Shown: positions 27,445-35,899 of the stretch, piece by piece
How the letters are laid out: every line of letters starts with the position of its first letter
Numbering within the stretch: position 1 is the stretch's first letter
Origin: Flavobacterium panacagri
Lineage (GTDB): Bacteria; Bacteroidota; Bacteroidia; Flavobacteriales; Flavobacteriaceae
Assembly (NCBI RefSeq): GCF_030378165.1
Contig: NZ_CP119766.1
Location: 992,001-1,056,000 of the forward strand
Length of the DNA: 64,000 nt
Direction of reading: 5' to 3'
Translations under genes and position numbers: made by a program
The notes under the pieces: generated by a model
Database searches by the model: none
Told to the model about the DNA's origin: nothing
Seen by the model: only the letters and a program-made list of their open reading frames with translations

Positions 27445-27885
27445 ATGACAACCCAAATTAAAACAATCATTACCAATCTTGAACAATACATTCAAAAAGC
27501 ATACGAAACGGGAGATAAATATGAATTTATAGATCCTGCTTACGAAATACGTGACGAATTGGAAGCGATGGAAGATAATTTCGATGCAATAGAACCCATT
27601 TTTGAACTTATTGAACGTAGTCCGGATATAGATTATGGCGGGCCAGGCCCGTTAGGCAGTTTTATGGAAAATCATTATAAAAACGGATACGAAGAATTGC
27701 TTTTACAATCTATTGAACGTAAACCAACAGAATATACTTTGGGCTTATTACATCGTCTGATAAACGATGACAATAATGCCGAACATCAAAAATATCTGGA
27801 CGTAATGAAGAGTATTTCTTTAAATACAGCATATCCGCAAAATATTATTGATAATGCAAAAGACAGTTTGACCTATTTTGAATAG
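27445..27885 (+). CDS. Helical protein, possibly Imm30-like immunity protein
   Basis: The protein has 146 residues, all-helical and acidic, without signal peptide. The middle part (FELIERSPDIDYGGPGPLG, then YEELLLQSIERKPTEYTLGLLHRLIND) recalls Imm30-type HEAT-like immunity proteins, where a short-range 'LL.RilN' motif follows a helical repeat. I hold this only as a suggestion. The upstream gene is 17 bases away. A SHOCT-tail remnant follows immediately. Confidence 0.5.
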   Translation: MTTQIKTIITNLEQYIQKAYETGDKYEFIDPAYEIRDELEAMEDNFDAIEPIFELIERSPDIDYGGPGPLGSFMENHYKNGYEELLLQSIERKPTEYTLGLLHRLINDDNNAEHQKYLDVMKSISLNTAYPQNIIDNAKDSLTYFE

Positions 27886-27893
27886 ATCAAAGA

Positions 27894-27976
27894 TTAGATT
27901 TCAAAGAACTTGTCGATTCCGACATTTTAGCTTCGGAAGAATTTGATGATGAAAAAGTAAAATCTTAAAAGTGTAA
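27894..27976 (+). pseudogene. Orphan frameshifted SHOCT-domain tail
   Basis: The frame from 27894 reads LDFKELVDSDILASEEFDDEK, aligning with the SHOCT tail of the ankyrin protein (LDLKELLDAGILTSEEFDAEK). It has no start codon and no upstream domain. Restoring one A in the A-run near 27952-27956 continues the match as SKILKV-stop against SKILKG-stop. It is therefore a decayed 3' end left behind by recombination or gene loss. Confidence 0.75.
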
Positions 27977-27996
27977 ATTATAAACGAACTCAAAAA

Positions 27997-28539
27997 ATGA
28001 AAAAAATCTTAAATACCACAACTCTATTTTTAGTATTAATCGCGACAGCACTCGTTTCTAGCTCTTGCAACAACCTTTCGCCAGAAAAAACCTTTGAAAT
28101 CGCAGCGTTAAATGCAAACCTGTTGTCTCGTTTTGGCAGTAAAGAGATAAATGAAAAACTACAATCGGAACCACAAATTTATGATGAAGGCCAGAAAAAG
28201 ATGATTCCTTCTTCTTATTATGATGCCTTTAAGTATGATATAAGCAATCTGGAAGCTCGATTTCAAACTATTAAAGATATAGCCGAAGACGATGACAATA
28301 AAGAATTTCTTCAGGCATCAAAAGATTTGTTTACTTATGCAATCGCGAAACAAAAAGAAGGTTATCTGCCCATTGCGAAGATGAAAGACGAAAAAGCCTC
28401 TCCTGAACAAATTGAAAAAGCAATTGCCGATTTTGACGCTTCAACCCAAAACGACATAGATGCCAAGTTTACAAAATTGATGAATGAGGCAAAGGCATAC
28501 GCAGAAAAGCATAATATTAATGCCAAAATCGGAATTTAA
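27997..28539 (+). CDS. Lipoprotein, function unknown
   Basis: The protein has 180 residues with a lipoprotein signal peptide (SS-Cys24, preceded by LIATALVS). The mature part is helical and charged (DISNLEARFQTIKDIAEDDDNKEF), ending in a Lys/Ala-rich helix. No family was recognised. It lies 28 bases past the SHOCT remnant. A periplasmic role is expected. Confidence 0.6.
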   Translation: MKKILNTTTLFLVLIATALVSSSCNNLSPEKTFEIAALNANLLSRFGSKEINEKLQSEPQIYDEGQKKMIPSSYYDAFKYDISNLEARFQTIKDIAEDDDNKEFLQASKDLFTYAIAKQKEGYLPIAKMKDEKASPEQIEKAIADFDASTQNDIDAKFTKLMNEAKAYAEKHNINAKIGI

Positions 28540-28599
28540 AAAAAATTGAAAATATAAAATTTAGAGATTTTTTAAGCAAGTGCATCAAAGATTCAAAAA

Positions 28600-29325
28600 A
28601 TGAAAACAAAATTCATCTTTATACTTACAGTACTAGCTGTATTAAATTCTTGTAGTAAAAGAAATAATACTGTTGTTGCAACAAAAACACCAACTGATAC
28701 TACAGCGACAGAAAGTTATTTCAACTCTGATACCACTTTATTTACTAAAGGACATTCATTCCAAGTTACAACCATTGATCCTGATTTGGAAAATAGTGAT
28801 ACGCTTTTGGTCATGGTTAAGAAAAACTCTTTAAAAATTTTTCAGACCTACATTGAAAAAGAGGGACTTTACAATCAGGAATTTATAGATTTTAATAATG
28901 ATGGTAATTTTGATATCCTTTTTTCTCGTGGAGAACAGAGAGGCGAACATGAACTTTATTTGTATGATTCATTAAAGAATACTTTTGTAAAATCCAGAGG
29001 TTTTGAACGTATCCGTGAGTATGTTCGACTAAAATCTAATTCGAATTATTGGTATAGCTATAGTCGGGCAGGTTGCGCTGATATGAATTGGACAAGCAAA
29101 CTGTTTACTTTCAAAAATTTTGAGACCGTTGAATTAGGCTATATCTATGGAAAAGGTTGTGAAGATGAAGAAGAACCGCAAAGCATTCAAATTTCCAAAG
29201 TACTTAAGAATGATGAAAGCAATTTAAAATTGATAGAAAAACTCCCTTATTCAGTCTTAGATGATACAGATAAATGGAATTTCATTGAAGAATATTGGAA
29301 TAAGAACTATCAGAAGTTCAGATAA
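28600..29325 (+). CDS. Lipoprotein with D-x-N-x-D-G loop (XAC2610-like, tentative)
   Basis: The protein has 241 residues with lipobox VLNS-Cys18. The mature domain carries FIDFNNDGNFDILFSR (about residues 106-121), an EF-hand-like or FG-GAP-type calcium loop preceding a strand. In Xanthomonas, XAC2610-type lipoproteins with this kind of loop act as periplasmic immunity proteins against a lysozyme-like effector, which suggests but does not prove a similar job. Two later cysteines (GCADMNW, GKGCEDEEE) may form a disulfide. It is the last gene before a terminator. Confidence 0.6.
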   Translation: MKTKFIFILTVLAVLNSCSKRNNTVVATKTPTDTTATESYFNSDTTLFTKGHSFQVTTIDPDLENSDTLLVMVKKNSLKIFQTYIEKEGLYNQEFIDFNNDGNFDILFSRGEQRGEHELYLYDSLKNTFVKSRGFERIREYVRLKSNSNYWYSYSRAGCADMNWTSKLFTFKNFETVELGYIYGKGCEDEEEPQSIQISKVLKNDESNLKLIEKLPYSVLDDTDKWNFIEEYWNKNYQKFR

Positions 29326-29426
29326 GGTTTATGTTAGATTGAATAGCTAAAAAAATCTTTTGTCAAAACATTAAAAGTAAACTTTCCTACTCCCTTTTTA
29401 AGTTTATTAAAAACTTATTCTAATAC

Positions 29427-29452
29427 AAAAAGAGCCTTTCACGGCTCTTTTT
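29427..29452 (+). terminator. Intrinsic terminator in the island
   Basis: The 10-bp stem aaaaagagcc / ggctcttttt with a 6-base loop lies about 100 bases after the lipoprotein stop. It splits the island into at least two transcription units. Confidence 0.8.
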
Positions 29453-29549
29453 GCGTTTTGCATTTAATAGGTTTATCAGATTCGGCTATTAAATAAACAA
29501 CAAATCGAAAATACATCTCATGTGGCTAGAAGGAAGGAATTAAAGTGAA

Positions 29550-29855
29550 ATGAATAACAATATAAAACTCTATCAATTTTTAAAGGAAGAAACCGGTAAA
29601 ACAATTACGGACACTTCGCCCAATTGGAAAATTGAAAAAGATTTAGGGATTTATGGAGACGAAGCAGAAGAATTTATAACCCGTTTTTCAAACAAGTTTA
29701 ATGTAGATATAAGCGATTTTGATTTTGTCGCATATTTTAATTCCGAAACAGACGGCATAAGCTTGCTCATAAGCCGTCTTTTTTATAAAAAAGAGAAAAA
29801 AGAGCTGACAGTAACAGATTTAAGAGAAGCTATAAAAAAAGGAAGATTAGTATAA
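29550..29855 (+). CDS. DUF1493 family protein (acyl-carrier-protein-like)
   Basis: The protein has 101 residues. The pattern IEKDLGIYGDEAEEFITRFSNKFNVDISDFDF is that of DUF1493, a small helical family related in fold to acyl carrier proteins. The usual carrier serine context (DSL) is replaced by GDEAEEF, so phosphopantetheine attachment is not expected. It starts a new block after the terminator at 29427. In other genomes such genes turn up next to toxin-immunity loci; that is recall, not evidence from here. Confidence 0.7.
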   Translation: MNNNIKLYQFLKEETGKTITDTSPNWKIEKDLGIYGDEAEEFITRFSNKFNVDISDFDFVAYFNSETDGISLLISRLFYKKEKKELTVTDLREAIKKGRLV

Positions 29856-29914
29856 AACAAGGATAGCATTATGAAACCAAACTCAACATCTCAACCAGTA
29901 AAACAATTCGAAAC

Positions 29915-30162
29915 ATGAACATAGAAGATTATTTTGAAAAAATCAGGAACAACCCCAACTTAGCTTATCCAATACTTTTGGGTGTAGCGATATTTGTCTT
30001 AATCGGAATCATTTTAGACTGGGATTGGCTTCTTGACCCTCAAGGCAATAACAAACTAAATGGCAAATGGAACTTTGGGGACGAAAAACAGTCAGAATAT
30101 CTTTAGGAATAACACTCTCTATTATAATAGTGTTGCTCAGTTGTATTATTTGCGTATCGTAA
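29915..30162 (+). pseudogene. Frameshifted Imm17-like small membrane protein
   Basis: The open frame from 29915 gives 63 residues with a membrane segment (YPILLGVAIFVLIGIILDWDW) and stops at 30104. From 30076 another frame continues WGRKTVRISLGITLSIIIVLLSCIICVS to a stop at 30160. The joined product would be an ~83-residue two-helix protein with DWDW, then a GRKT-R-I motif, then a second helix. This is the plan of the Imm17 family and of the intact gene at 32000 (DWNW, SRKTYRI). Adding one T to the ttt at 30074-30076 restores the frame. A sequencing error or slippage cannot be excluded. Confidence 0.65.
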
Positions 30163-30214
30163 AGACAATGATAAGGAAATTGTAGAAAGAATAACAAATA
30201 AACCCATTACAGCA

Positions 30215-30529
30215 ATGACTGCAATAACTAAAAATATAGAACAATTTACCCAGGATTTAAAAGAAACCGTAAACCAATGGTTTCTTCTTATTCCCGAAAA
30301 GTATCGAGTTGTAGTTTCGGCAGTGGCTTTGTTTCTGCTGTTTTTCTTTATCATACGGTACGATTTCAAAAAACGGTATGTATTCGGGAAAAACATTCGC
30401 CCAAAAGGAACAAAAAACATATTGGGTTTCAAGGTTTCGGTAGGCACCATACATGCATTTTTGTTTATGGTTATTTACGCTTTCAGCATCTTGTTGTCCT
30501 TTTATTATTATCAGCAATCAAAAAAATAA
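30215..30529 (+). CDS. Small two-helix membrane protein, function unknown
   Basis: The protein has 104 residues. A helical N-terminal part is followed by a membrane segment (residues ~31-48), a basic loop (FKKRYVFGKNIRPKGTKN), and a second segment near residues 78-97. No family was recognised. It follows the broken Imm17-like gene by about 50 bases. Membrane immunity proteins of similar build are common in polymorphic toxin loci, but the link is contextual. Confidence 0.55.
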   Translation: MTAITKNIEQFTQDLKETVNQWFLLIPEKYRVVVSAVALFLLFFFIIRYDFKKRYVFGKNIRPKGTKNILGFKVSVGTIHAFLFMVIYAFSILLSFYYYQQSKK

Positions 30530-30564
30530 ACAATCCAAAAAGGATATAAACTTTGATAACAGAA

Positions 30565-31038
30565 ATGGCAAAAACTAAATTATTCAACAAAGGCGATGTT
30601 ATTTTGACAAATCCCGAAGAAGACTTTTGGGGAATTGCAGTTGTACTTTCTGAACGGGAAAAAACGCCAAATTTTTCTCCACAATGCCATATTGCAGTTA
30701 CACCATTGCTTTTTCAAAAAGAAATTGAGTTTTCAGAATTGAATATAGAAGATTTAGTTCCGTTAGAATTCGAGAGGGAATATACTTTTGAGAAACAAAA
30801 GAAGAAACCAAAACCTTTCTCGAGAACCGAAATCTGCATAGGAGTTTATACTCGAAACAATAAAGCCGATTTTAAAATCATTGGAAATATAAACCCCGAA
30901 AAAGTCTATACAGGCAATTTGCCTTTTGAACCTTTAATGGGCTTAAAAGTTACATTTCCTGTTTGCGGACATCCTGAAAAATTTTGGCTGGGAAGAGAAG
31001 CTTATATCGTTTGGCAACGAAAAAATAGCACAGTTTAA
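30565..31038 (+). CDS. Cytoplasmic protein, possibly Imm26-like
   Basis: The protein has 157 residues from the ATG at 30565 (an in-frame TTG lies four codons upstream). It begins FNKGDVILTNPEEDFWGIAVVLSE, a short beta-barrel opening like that of Imm26-type immunity proteins (GD-f-x-i-x-l). A basic linker (KQKKKPKPF) and later strands follow. The match is recalled and weak. There is no signal peptide. Confidence 0.5.
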   Translation: MAKTKLFNKGDVILTNPEEDFWGIAVVLSEREKTPNFSPQCHIAVTPLLFQKEIEFSELNIEDLVPLEFEREYTFEKQKKKPKPFSRTEICIGVYTRNNKADFKIIGNINPEKVYTGNLPFEPLMGLKVTFPVCGHPEKFWLGREAYIVWQRKNSTV

Positions 31039-31046
31039 AACAACAG

Positions 31047-31089
31047 TTATGAGAGAAACCTTTTTAGAATTTACAGACAAATTAAAACT
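31047..31089 (+). repeat. 43-bp direct repeat, copy 1 (truncated start of the gene at 32000)
   Basis: These 43 bases are identical to 31998-32040 and include the ATG and first 13 codons of the Imm17-like gene at 32000. Here the frame from the ATG at 31049 runs on only to a stop at 31106, so it is a 19-codon stub. The LRR gene begins inside the stub's tail at 31095. Confidence 0.9.
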
Positions 31090-31094
31090 GAAAA

Positions 31095-31961
31095 ATGGTA
31101 AAGTATAACTATAACGAAACAATTGGATATTTAGAAATTGACCCTCAATTTTTAGCAGAAGGAATTCAACATGCCGAGAAATTGGGGTTTAACGCTATTC
31201 GGATTAGAACTTTAAATCAAAATTCAGGTCAAAAATATGATATCGATTTTTCTTCTTTTCAAGATAGATTATTTCTTAATCGACTAATAATAAATGATGA
31301 TTTTAAAATTGGGAAAACGCTTTCAGTAGAAAGTCTATATACGTTAAAAAAATTAATTCATCTTCAGTTAAATCAACCAGTATTTATAGACTTGTCCTAT
31401 TTGAATCAATTAGAAAGTCTTTACATAAAAGATGATAAAAAAGTTAAGAATCTGAATTCGTTAACTCATCTAAAAGATTTATTGATTTCTTCAGCAAAAG
31501 AAGATAGTTGCCTTTTTTTAAAGGGATTGAATCAATTAAAAGAGTTTCGTATTAGTGGCAATATTAAAGACCTAAAAGGTGCAGAAAATTTATCAGATTT
31601 AGAAAGCTTAAAAATAACCCATAGTAGTAAACTTATAGATATTAAAGCCTTGAAAACCTCACTAAAATTGAAAAAATTACACATAGAGAAATGTAAACTG
31701 TTGTCAGATTTTTCTTTTTTAGAAGGAAATAATGCTATAAAAGAGCTATTTATTGATGATTTAGATTCCATAAAGTTTATCTCTTCAATGTCTGAGTTAG
31801 AAAAAATAAATTTCTGGAATTGTAAAGATGGAGATATGACTCCTTTACTCGAATTAAAAAGCTTAAAACAAATAAATTTTTACCCCAATAAAAAACATTA
31901 CTCTCACACCATCGAAGAAATAATTAAAATAACGGGCGCAAAAAGAGGAAGAAATGCTTAA
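31095..31961 (+). CDS. Leucine-rich-repeat-like protein
   Basis: The protein has 288 residues without signal peptide. From about residue 85 it shows irregular ~22-residue units (LKKLIHLQLNQPVFIDLSYLNQLESLYI, LTHLKDLLIS, LNQLKEFRISGNIKDLKGAENLSDLESLKI, LEKINFWNCK), the pattern of a leucine-rich repeat solenoid. The N-terminal 80 residues are a cap of mixed strands. It ends basic (GAKRGRNA). The gene lies exactly between two copies of a 43-bp repeat, so it seems inserted into the head of the Imm17-like locus. A protein-binding role is likely. Confidence 0.7.
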   Translation: MVKYNYNETIGYLEIDPQFLAEGIQHAEKLGFNAIRIRTLNQNSGQKYDIDFSSFQDRLFLNRLIINDDFKIGKTLSVESLYTLKKLIHLQLNQPVFIDLSYLNQLESLYIKDDKKVKNLNSLTHLKDLLISSAKEDSCLFLKGLNQLKEFRISGNIKDLKGAENLSDLESLKITHSSKLIDIKALKTSLKLKKLHIEKCKLLSDFSFLEGNNAIKELFIDDLDSIKFISSMSELEKINFWNCKDGDMTPLLELKSLKQINFYPNKKHYSHTIEEIIKITGAKRGRNA

Positions 31962-31997
31962 AGTAAAAATTTGCGTAATGCATCAAAAAAATAACAA

Positions 31998-32040
31998 TTA
32001 TGAGAGAAACCTTTTTAGAATTTACAGACAAATTAAAACT
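31998..32040 (+). repeat. 43-bp direct repeat, copy 2 (start of the intact Imm17-like gene)
   Basis: The sequence is identical to 31047-31089. The copies are 951 bp apart and bracket the LRR gene. No transposase or terminal inverted repeat is seen, so duplication by recombination is more likely than transposition. Confidence 0.9.
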
Positions 32041-32296
32041 CTTTTTTTCAGAATTTTTCGACGGGCATCCGCTTAGGATGTACGTAGGCGTAATGAGCGT
32101 ATTATTGCTCTATCAATATGGATTAATCCGCGACTGGAATTGGACTGTGCCATCGCCAACACTAAAACAAGGTTTTTGGATGAATTTCATTTTTGAAAAC
32201 TATAGCCGAAAAACCTATAGAATTGTTTTAAGTATAATAAACATCATTACAATGCTTTTCATTTCATTTTTATTTTATTCTAAATATGTAATGTAA
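32000..32296 (+). CDS. Imm17-like two-helix membrane protein
   Basis: The protein has 98 residues with membrane segments at about residues 27-42 and 76-95. Between them is RDWNW...NYSRKTYRI, the same spacing of DW-x-W and GRKT/SRKT-x-R-I seen in the broken gene at 29915. Both fit the small immunity family Imm17 as I recall it. Its first 13 codons are duplicated upstream of the LRR gene. It would sit in the inner membrane, where such proteins are proposed to block membrane-active toxins. Confidence 0.6.
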   Translation: MRETFLEFTDKLKLFFSEFFDGHPLRMYVGVMSVLLLYQYGLIRDWNWTVPSPTLKQGFWMNFIFENYSRKTYRIVLSIINIITMLFISFLFYSKYVM

Positions 32297-32329
32297 GTGA
32301 GATATAGGTTTACTTAAAAATCAGAGAAA

Positions 32330-33028
32330 ATGAATTTAGACGAAATAAAAAACCTCTATCATGAATTGCAGAAAAGTTATGATGAGGTTAAAGTTGAAGA
32401 TTTGATAGATGAAATTTCAGTCGTGCATGATTTAGAAACATTAGAATTTCACTACAGTGTCTTAAAAAATCAAGAAAACAAAAGATTGTTTTATGACCTC
32501 AGAGGCTGTTTTGACAAACATGCAGAAATTGGAAAGGAATTTTTGTTCAGTAAAATTCAAATAGAAAAAGATGCAGACTTAAAAGCAGAGTCGCTGTTTT
32601 TATTAGGTACAATGAACTGCAAGGAAGTGAAGCCAATTGCGATTGATTTTTTAAAAGGAAATACATTCAAAGAAAAACAGTACGGCATACTGGTAATGGG
32701 CTGGTTAGGAAAAAGCGAAGACATTTCGATTTTAGAAAACGAAATGCTCAACAATCCTGATGCAGAATTGAGCGTTTGCAGTGTAATGGCATTAAGGCAA
32801 ATTTTCTTTAACCATTCCAAACTAAAAGAAAAAATACTTTCAAGTTATTATAAAGCACTAAAACAAGAAACATCAAACGAAGTAATTATCAACATCATTG
32901 CCTGTGTACAAGATTTGCTAAAGAAAAATTTCGGTATTAAAGAATTGAAAAATGGCAATATTTCTGGAGATGCAATTTTGGCTAAAGAGAAAGTGTTACA
33001 ATTTATTGCCAAACAACCTAAAGATTAA
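32330..33028 (+). CDS. HEAT-like helical repeat protein
   Basis: The protein has 232 residues, all-helical. Repeating helical pairs are visible around LKAESLFLLGTMNCKEVKPIAIDFL, KQYGILVMGWLGKSEDISILENEML and AELSVCSVMALRQIFFNHS, typical of HEAT repeats. It is cytoplasmic. It follows the Imm17-like gene by 33 bases and precedes the next by 14, so it is probably in one transcript with them. A protein-binding (immunity or adaptor) role is inferred. Confidence 0.6.
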   Translation: MNLDEIKNLYHELQKSYDEVKVEDLIDEISVVHDLETLEFHYSVLKNQENKRLFYDLRGCFDKHAEIGKEFLFSKIQIEKDADLKAESLFLLGTMNCKEVKPIAIDFLKGNTFKEKQYGILVMGWLGKSEDISILENEMLNNPDAELSVCSVMALRQIFFNHSKLKEKILSSYYKALKQETSNEVIINIIACVQDLLKKNFGIKELKNGNISGDAILAKEKVLQFIAKQPKD

Positions 33029-33042
33029 AAAACCTATCAATT

Positions 33043-33648
33043 ATGTTAAATTATCCTTTTTCAGTATTTACTGTTTTTGACGAGTGTTTTGAAACGCTGT
33101 CTAAAAACATTAGTCAATGGAATACTTTAGAAGCCTACAAGGATGAATATAGAATTCATTTCGATAAATTTCCTACCGAAAATGAACATTTTCTAAAGCC
33201 AATAAAAGGAGGTGCTCATGTAGCAAAGGCCGTTTTTTTTAAATCTAAGCTGGTTGAGAATAAAACAATAATGTTCACAAATTATTCAGATGGCTGGATA
33301 ACCCTTGCTAATTATCTGGCTCATAATTATAAATGCAACCATATCACTTTTTATATAATGAATGATGAATTGATTCAAGATGATTATAAATGCATGTTTG
33401 TGTCCTATAAATATCTCAAAGATAAAGAACGTGTTGTAAGTGTTATTTGGGACAGAAAATGGGAGTTTTTTCAAAAAGGGAAACTTGAAAAATTTGAAAA
33501 TGCAGAAAATTATAATAAAAGAAAAATAAAAGAACGATTGACTTCAAAAACATTAATTGACTATTGTACTATTTTGGGCTTAGATATCGCAAATAATCTG
33601 TTTTGGAAATCAGATTTAGAGTGTCTTTTTTTAGAAGAAATAAGGTAA
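33043..33648 (+). CDS. Hypothetical cytoplasmic protein
   Basis: The protein has 201 residues with mixed strands and helices and no signal peptide. Segments such as IMFTNYSDGWITLANYLAH and HITFYIMNDELIQDDYKCMFVSYKYL suggest a compact alpha/beta fold. No family was recognised. It is 14 bases from the HEAT-like gene. Confidence 0.55.
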   Translation: MLNYPFSVFTVFDECFETLSKNISQWNTLEAYKDEYRIHFDKFPTENEHFLKPIKGGAHVAKAVFFKSKLVENKTIMFTNYSDGWITLANYLAHNYKCNHITFYIMNDELIQDDYKCMFVSYKYLKDKERVVSVIWDRKWEFFQKGKLEKFENAENYNKRKIKERLTSKTLIDYCTILGLDIANNLFWKSDLECLFLEEIR

Positions 33649-33742
33649 ACAGTATTCAGGTGTGTTTTTTTATAAAATACAATCCCACCGGGCTATCAGG
33701 TTTTATGCACAAATAAGACATCATAAATGAACTACAAAAAAA

Positions 33743-34324
33743 ATGAAAAAACTATTATTTATCTCAGCTGCTTTGTCTTTTTTTATTTCTTGTAATAATC
33801 CAAAAGGAGAAAGCAAAAAATCGACTGACACTTCAGGCGAAGAATTTCATTGGAATTATCCTGATGAAAATGCTGTAACAAAAATCATTAATACCAATAT
33901 TACTATTGATGACAAAGACTTGATTTCAAAACTCAATACAGATTTTAAGAAAGAGAAATTTAAAATTGATGAAGTTCAGACTATTAAAGAAAATTCATAT
34001 CCCAATTGTAAAGAAAATCTAATCTTAAAATTTAAAGGAAATGGGATAAAAGAGTATTATGTCAAACGTCAGGAGGCAAAGCCAAAAAACTATTACCCTG
34101 ATTTTACAATGTGGATTTATGAATTTAAAAACGAAGAAGAAACCAAAATAGCAGAATACGAAATTCAAAAAGCCTTTAACTCTGGTAATGGATTTTGCAA
34201 TGGAAAATCACCTGAATACATCGTTAGATATAAAAACAAAATTATCCACTTGGGAACTCGTGCAGAAATGTTCAGAGGTTATATAAAAAACTATGCAGAC
34301 AAAATTGAAAAACTTAATGACTAA
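33743..34324 (+). CDS. Lipoprotein, function unknown
   Basis: The protein has 193 residues with lipobox FFIS-Cys17. The mature part starts with a polar linker (NNPKGESKKSTDTSGEE), then a domain with two cysteines (YPNCKEN, NGFCNGK) that could pair in the periplasm. No family was recognised. Confidence 0.6.
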   Translation: MKKLLFISAALSFFISCNNPKGESKKSTDTSGEEFHWNYPDENAVTKIINTNITIDDKDLISKLNTDFKKEKFKIDEVQTIKENSYPNCKENLILKFKGNGIKEYYVKRQEAKPKNYYPDFTMWIYEFKNEEETKIAEYEIQKAFNSGNGFCNGKSPEYIVRYKNKIIHLGTRAEMFRGYIKNYADKIEKLND

Positions 34325-34704
34325 TATTTAGATTAACAAAAAAAGCATCCCGATCGTGCGGATTTGCACCCGAGCGATAGCGAACTGACGAAGTAATCCG
34401 TGCCCGTAATGCACATCGACAAAGGAAGAAAAAAAACTATGAGAATTAAACCAGATTAACCAATTGGAACGGACACGGATTGCAAATCCGCGCTATCGGG
34501 TATCGGGGAAAAGGTTTTTTAATTTTTGATAAAATACAGGTAAACGACAATCTTTCAGATTAAGTATTTTTATAATATAGAAATTTACTAATGAATATCA
34601 AAGAACTAAAATTAATAAACCCCACTACACGAATCCTTTTGTGTAGCGGTATGTTCGCAGAAAAGAAAAATGATAACAGCATTAAATCTCAAAAACTTAG
34701 AATA
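34325..34704. repeat. Gene-free gap with repeat element (copy 1 of the gatagcgaactgacgaag family)
   Basis: This 380-base gap holds the repeat core gatagcgaactgacgaag at 34376-34393 within a longer copy (34360-34409, ggatttgcacccgagc... to ...cccgtaa). It also has a partly inverted segment at 34470-34500 (cacggattgcaaatccgc, gctatcggg) and a small hairpin ctacac...gtgtag at about 34624-34647. I see no credible gene in it. Confidence 0.7.
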
Positions 34705-35832
34705 ATGAAATCACTCTTTACAATATTCTTATTGCTTTGTTCAATCGGGTTTTCTTTTGGTCAAACCAAACCAATTCCCGAAAACATCAAAACCCTTTTT
34801 GAAGGAAAATGGATTATTGTAACGAAATATCAGACCAACACAGTCGAAATAAAATTCGAAAAAGGTAAAGACTACGCCACCTTCATAGACATTGGAACTG
34901 GCGAAGCTCCTCCTATTATTTTGCATGCTTCCTTTGATGGGAATAAATTGGTAATTCCAGCTGAAACTCATAAAAATGATTATGTTGAAATGATGATAAA
35001 AAACGGCAGGTTGGTCTTTAAAACAATTCCAACAATTCAGAAAGAGGATGGCACCTTTGAAAAACCGGATGAAAAACACTTATTAAGTACTGTTTTCACA
35101 AAAGTTCCTTTGTCTGCACAAGAATCGTATGACAAGAAATTTTTAAAAATAGTAAATGAATATGAAGAAAAAGCGACAACTTCAACTGAAAACGACAGCA
35201 TTTTACGCCTGAATTTCGAAAAAGAATTTGAAACTTTAATTACCAATTCTAAATTGCCACAATTTTCAGCAAAAGAACTCCAGCAAAAATGTGATACAAG
35301 TGCATTTTGCCTAAAAATTCAGAAATCAGAAGACAAAAATTTCATTCTCTATACTTATACCAGTCAGTTTTATCATTTTAATTATATAACCAAAGCTATT
35401 AAGGAAAATAATAAAATTAAAAGCTACAAGATTGTACTAAAAGACAATAAGTGGCATGAGTATTTTACTCAGATTCATACTTTAAACAATAATGAATTTT
35501 TACTTATTGAGCAACGCGATGATCTTGTCTTTTCCTGCAATTATGCTTATGTCTATCAGCTAAGCGGTATTAAATACAAAAAGAAGAAAGCCTTTGAAAA
35601 CAGGTTTGATTTAACAATTTGTAATTTCACAGAAATAGAGGATCTCCCAAACACAAATCCTGGACATCTTTCATTGCCAGTAAGAGAAATTGCCTTTGAC
35701 TACAAGAATAAAATCATCTCTTATGGTAGATGTTTCGATCCCGATACAGGAAAAACAACAACAGGAAAAGCAAAATATAAAAACGGAAAATTTGCCATAA
35801 AAGATTGTGATGAAAGAAAATTTTTTGAATAA
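34705..35832 (+). CDS. Secreted protein, function unknown
   Basis: The protein has 375 residues from the ATG at 34705, which begins a clear signal peptide (MKSLFTIFLLLCSIGFSFGQ); an upstream in-frame ATG at 34591 would bury it behind 38 residues. The mature N-terminal ~130 residues are beta-rich and lipocalin-like in feel (VEIKFEKGKDYATFIDIG, FDGNKLVIPAE). The C-terminal part has several cysteines and ends near YKNKIISYGRCFDPDTG. No family was recognised. Confidence 0.55.
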   Translation: MKSLFTIFLLLCSIGFSFGQTKPIPENIKTLFEGKWIIVTKYQTNTVEIKFEKGKDYATFIDIGTGEAPPIILHASFDGNKLVIPAETHKNDYVEMMIKNGRLVFKTIPTIQKEDGTFEKPDEKHLLSTVFTKVPLSAQESYDKKFLKIVNEYEEKATTSTENDSILRLNFEKEFETLITNSKLPQFSAKELQQKCDTSAFCLKIQKSEDKNFILYTYTSQFYHFNYITKAIKENNKIKSYKIVLKDNKWHEYFTQIHTLNNNEFLLIEQRDDLVFSCNYAYVYQLSGIKYKKKKAFENRFDLTICNFTEIEDLPNTNPGHLSLPVREIAFDYKNKIISYGRCFDPDTGKTTTGKAKYKNGKFAIKDCDERKFFE

Positions 35833-35899
35833 AATATGCTTACTGCCTTCTCTTTCATAAACTAATTATTTAAAAAAGCTCAACCAAATTATAATTGTT

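Noticed and set aside
30103..30450. 115-codon minus-strand frame over the Imm17-like remnant and the 104-residue membrane protein
   Set aside because: The + strand reading gives better membrane protein features and fits the direction of all neighbours.
31047..32040. Transposon carrying the LRR gene
   Set aside because: The 43-bp copies are direct, lie partly in coding sequence and there are no terminal inverted repeats or transposase.
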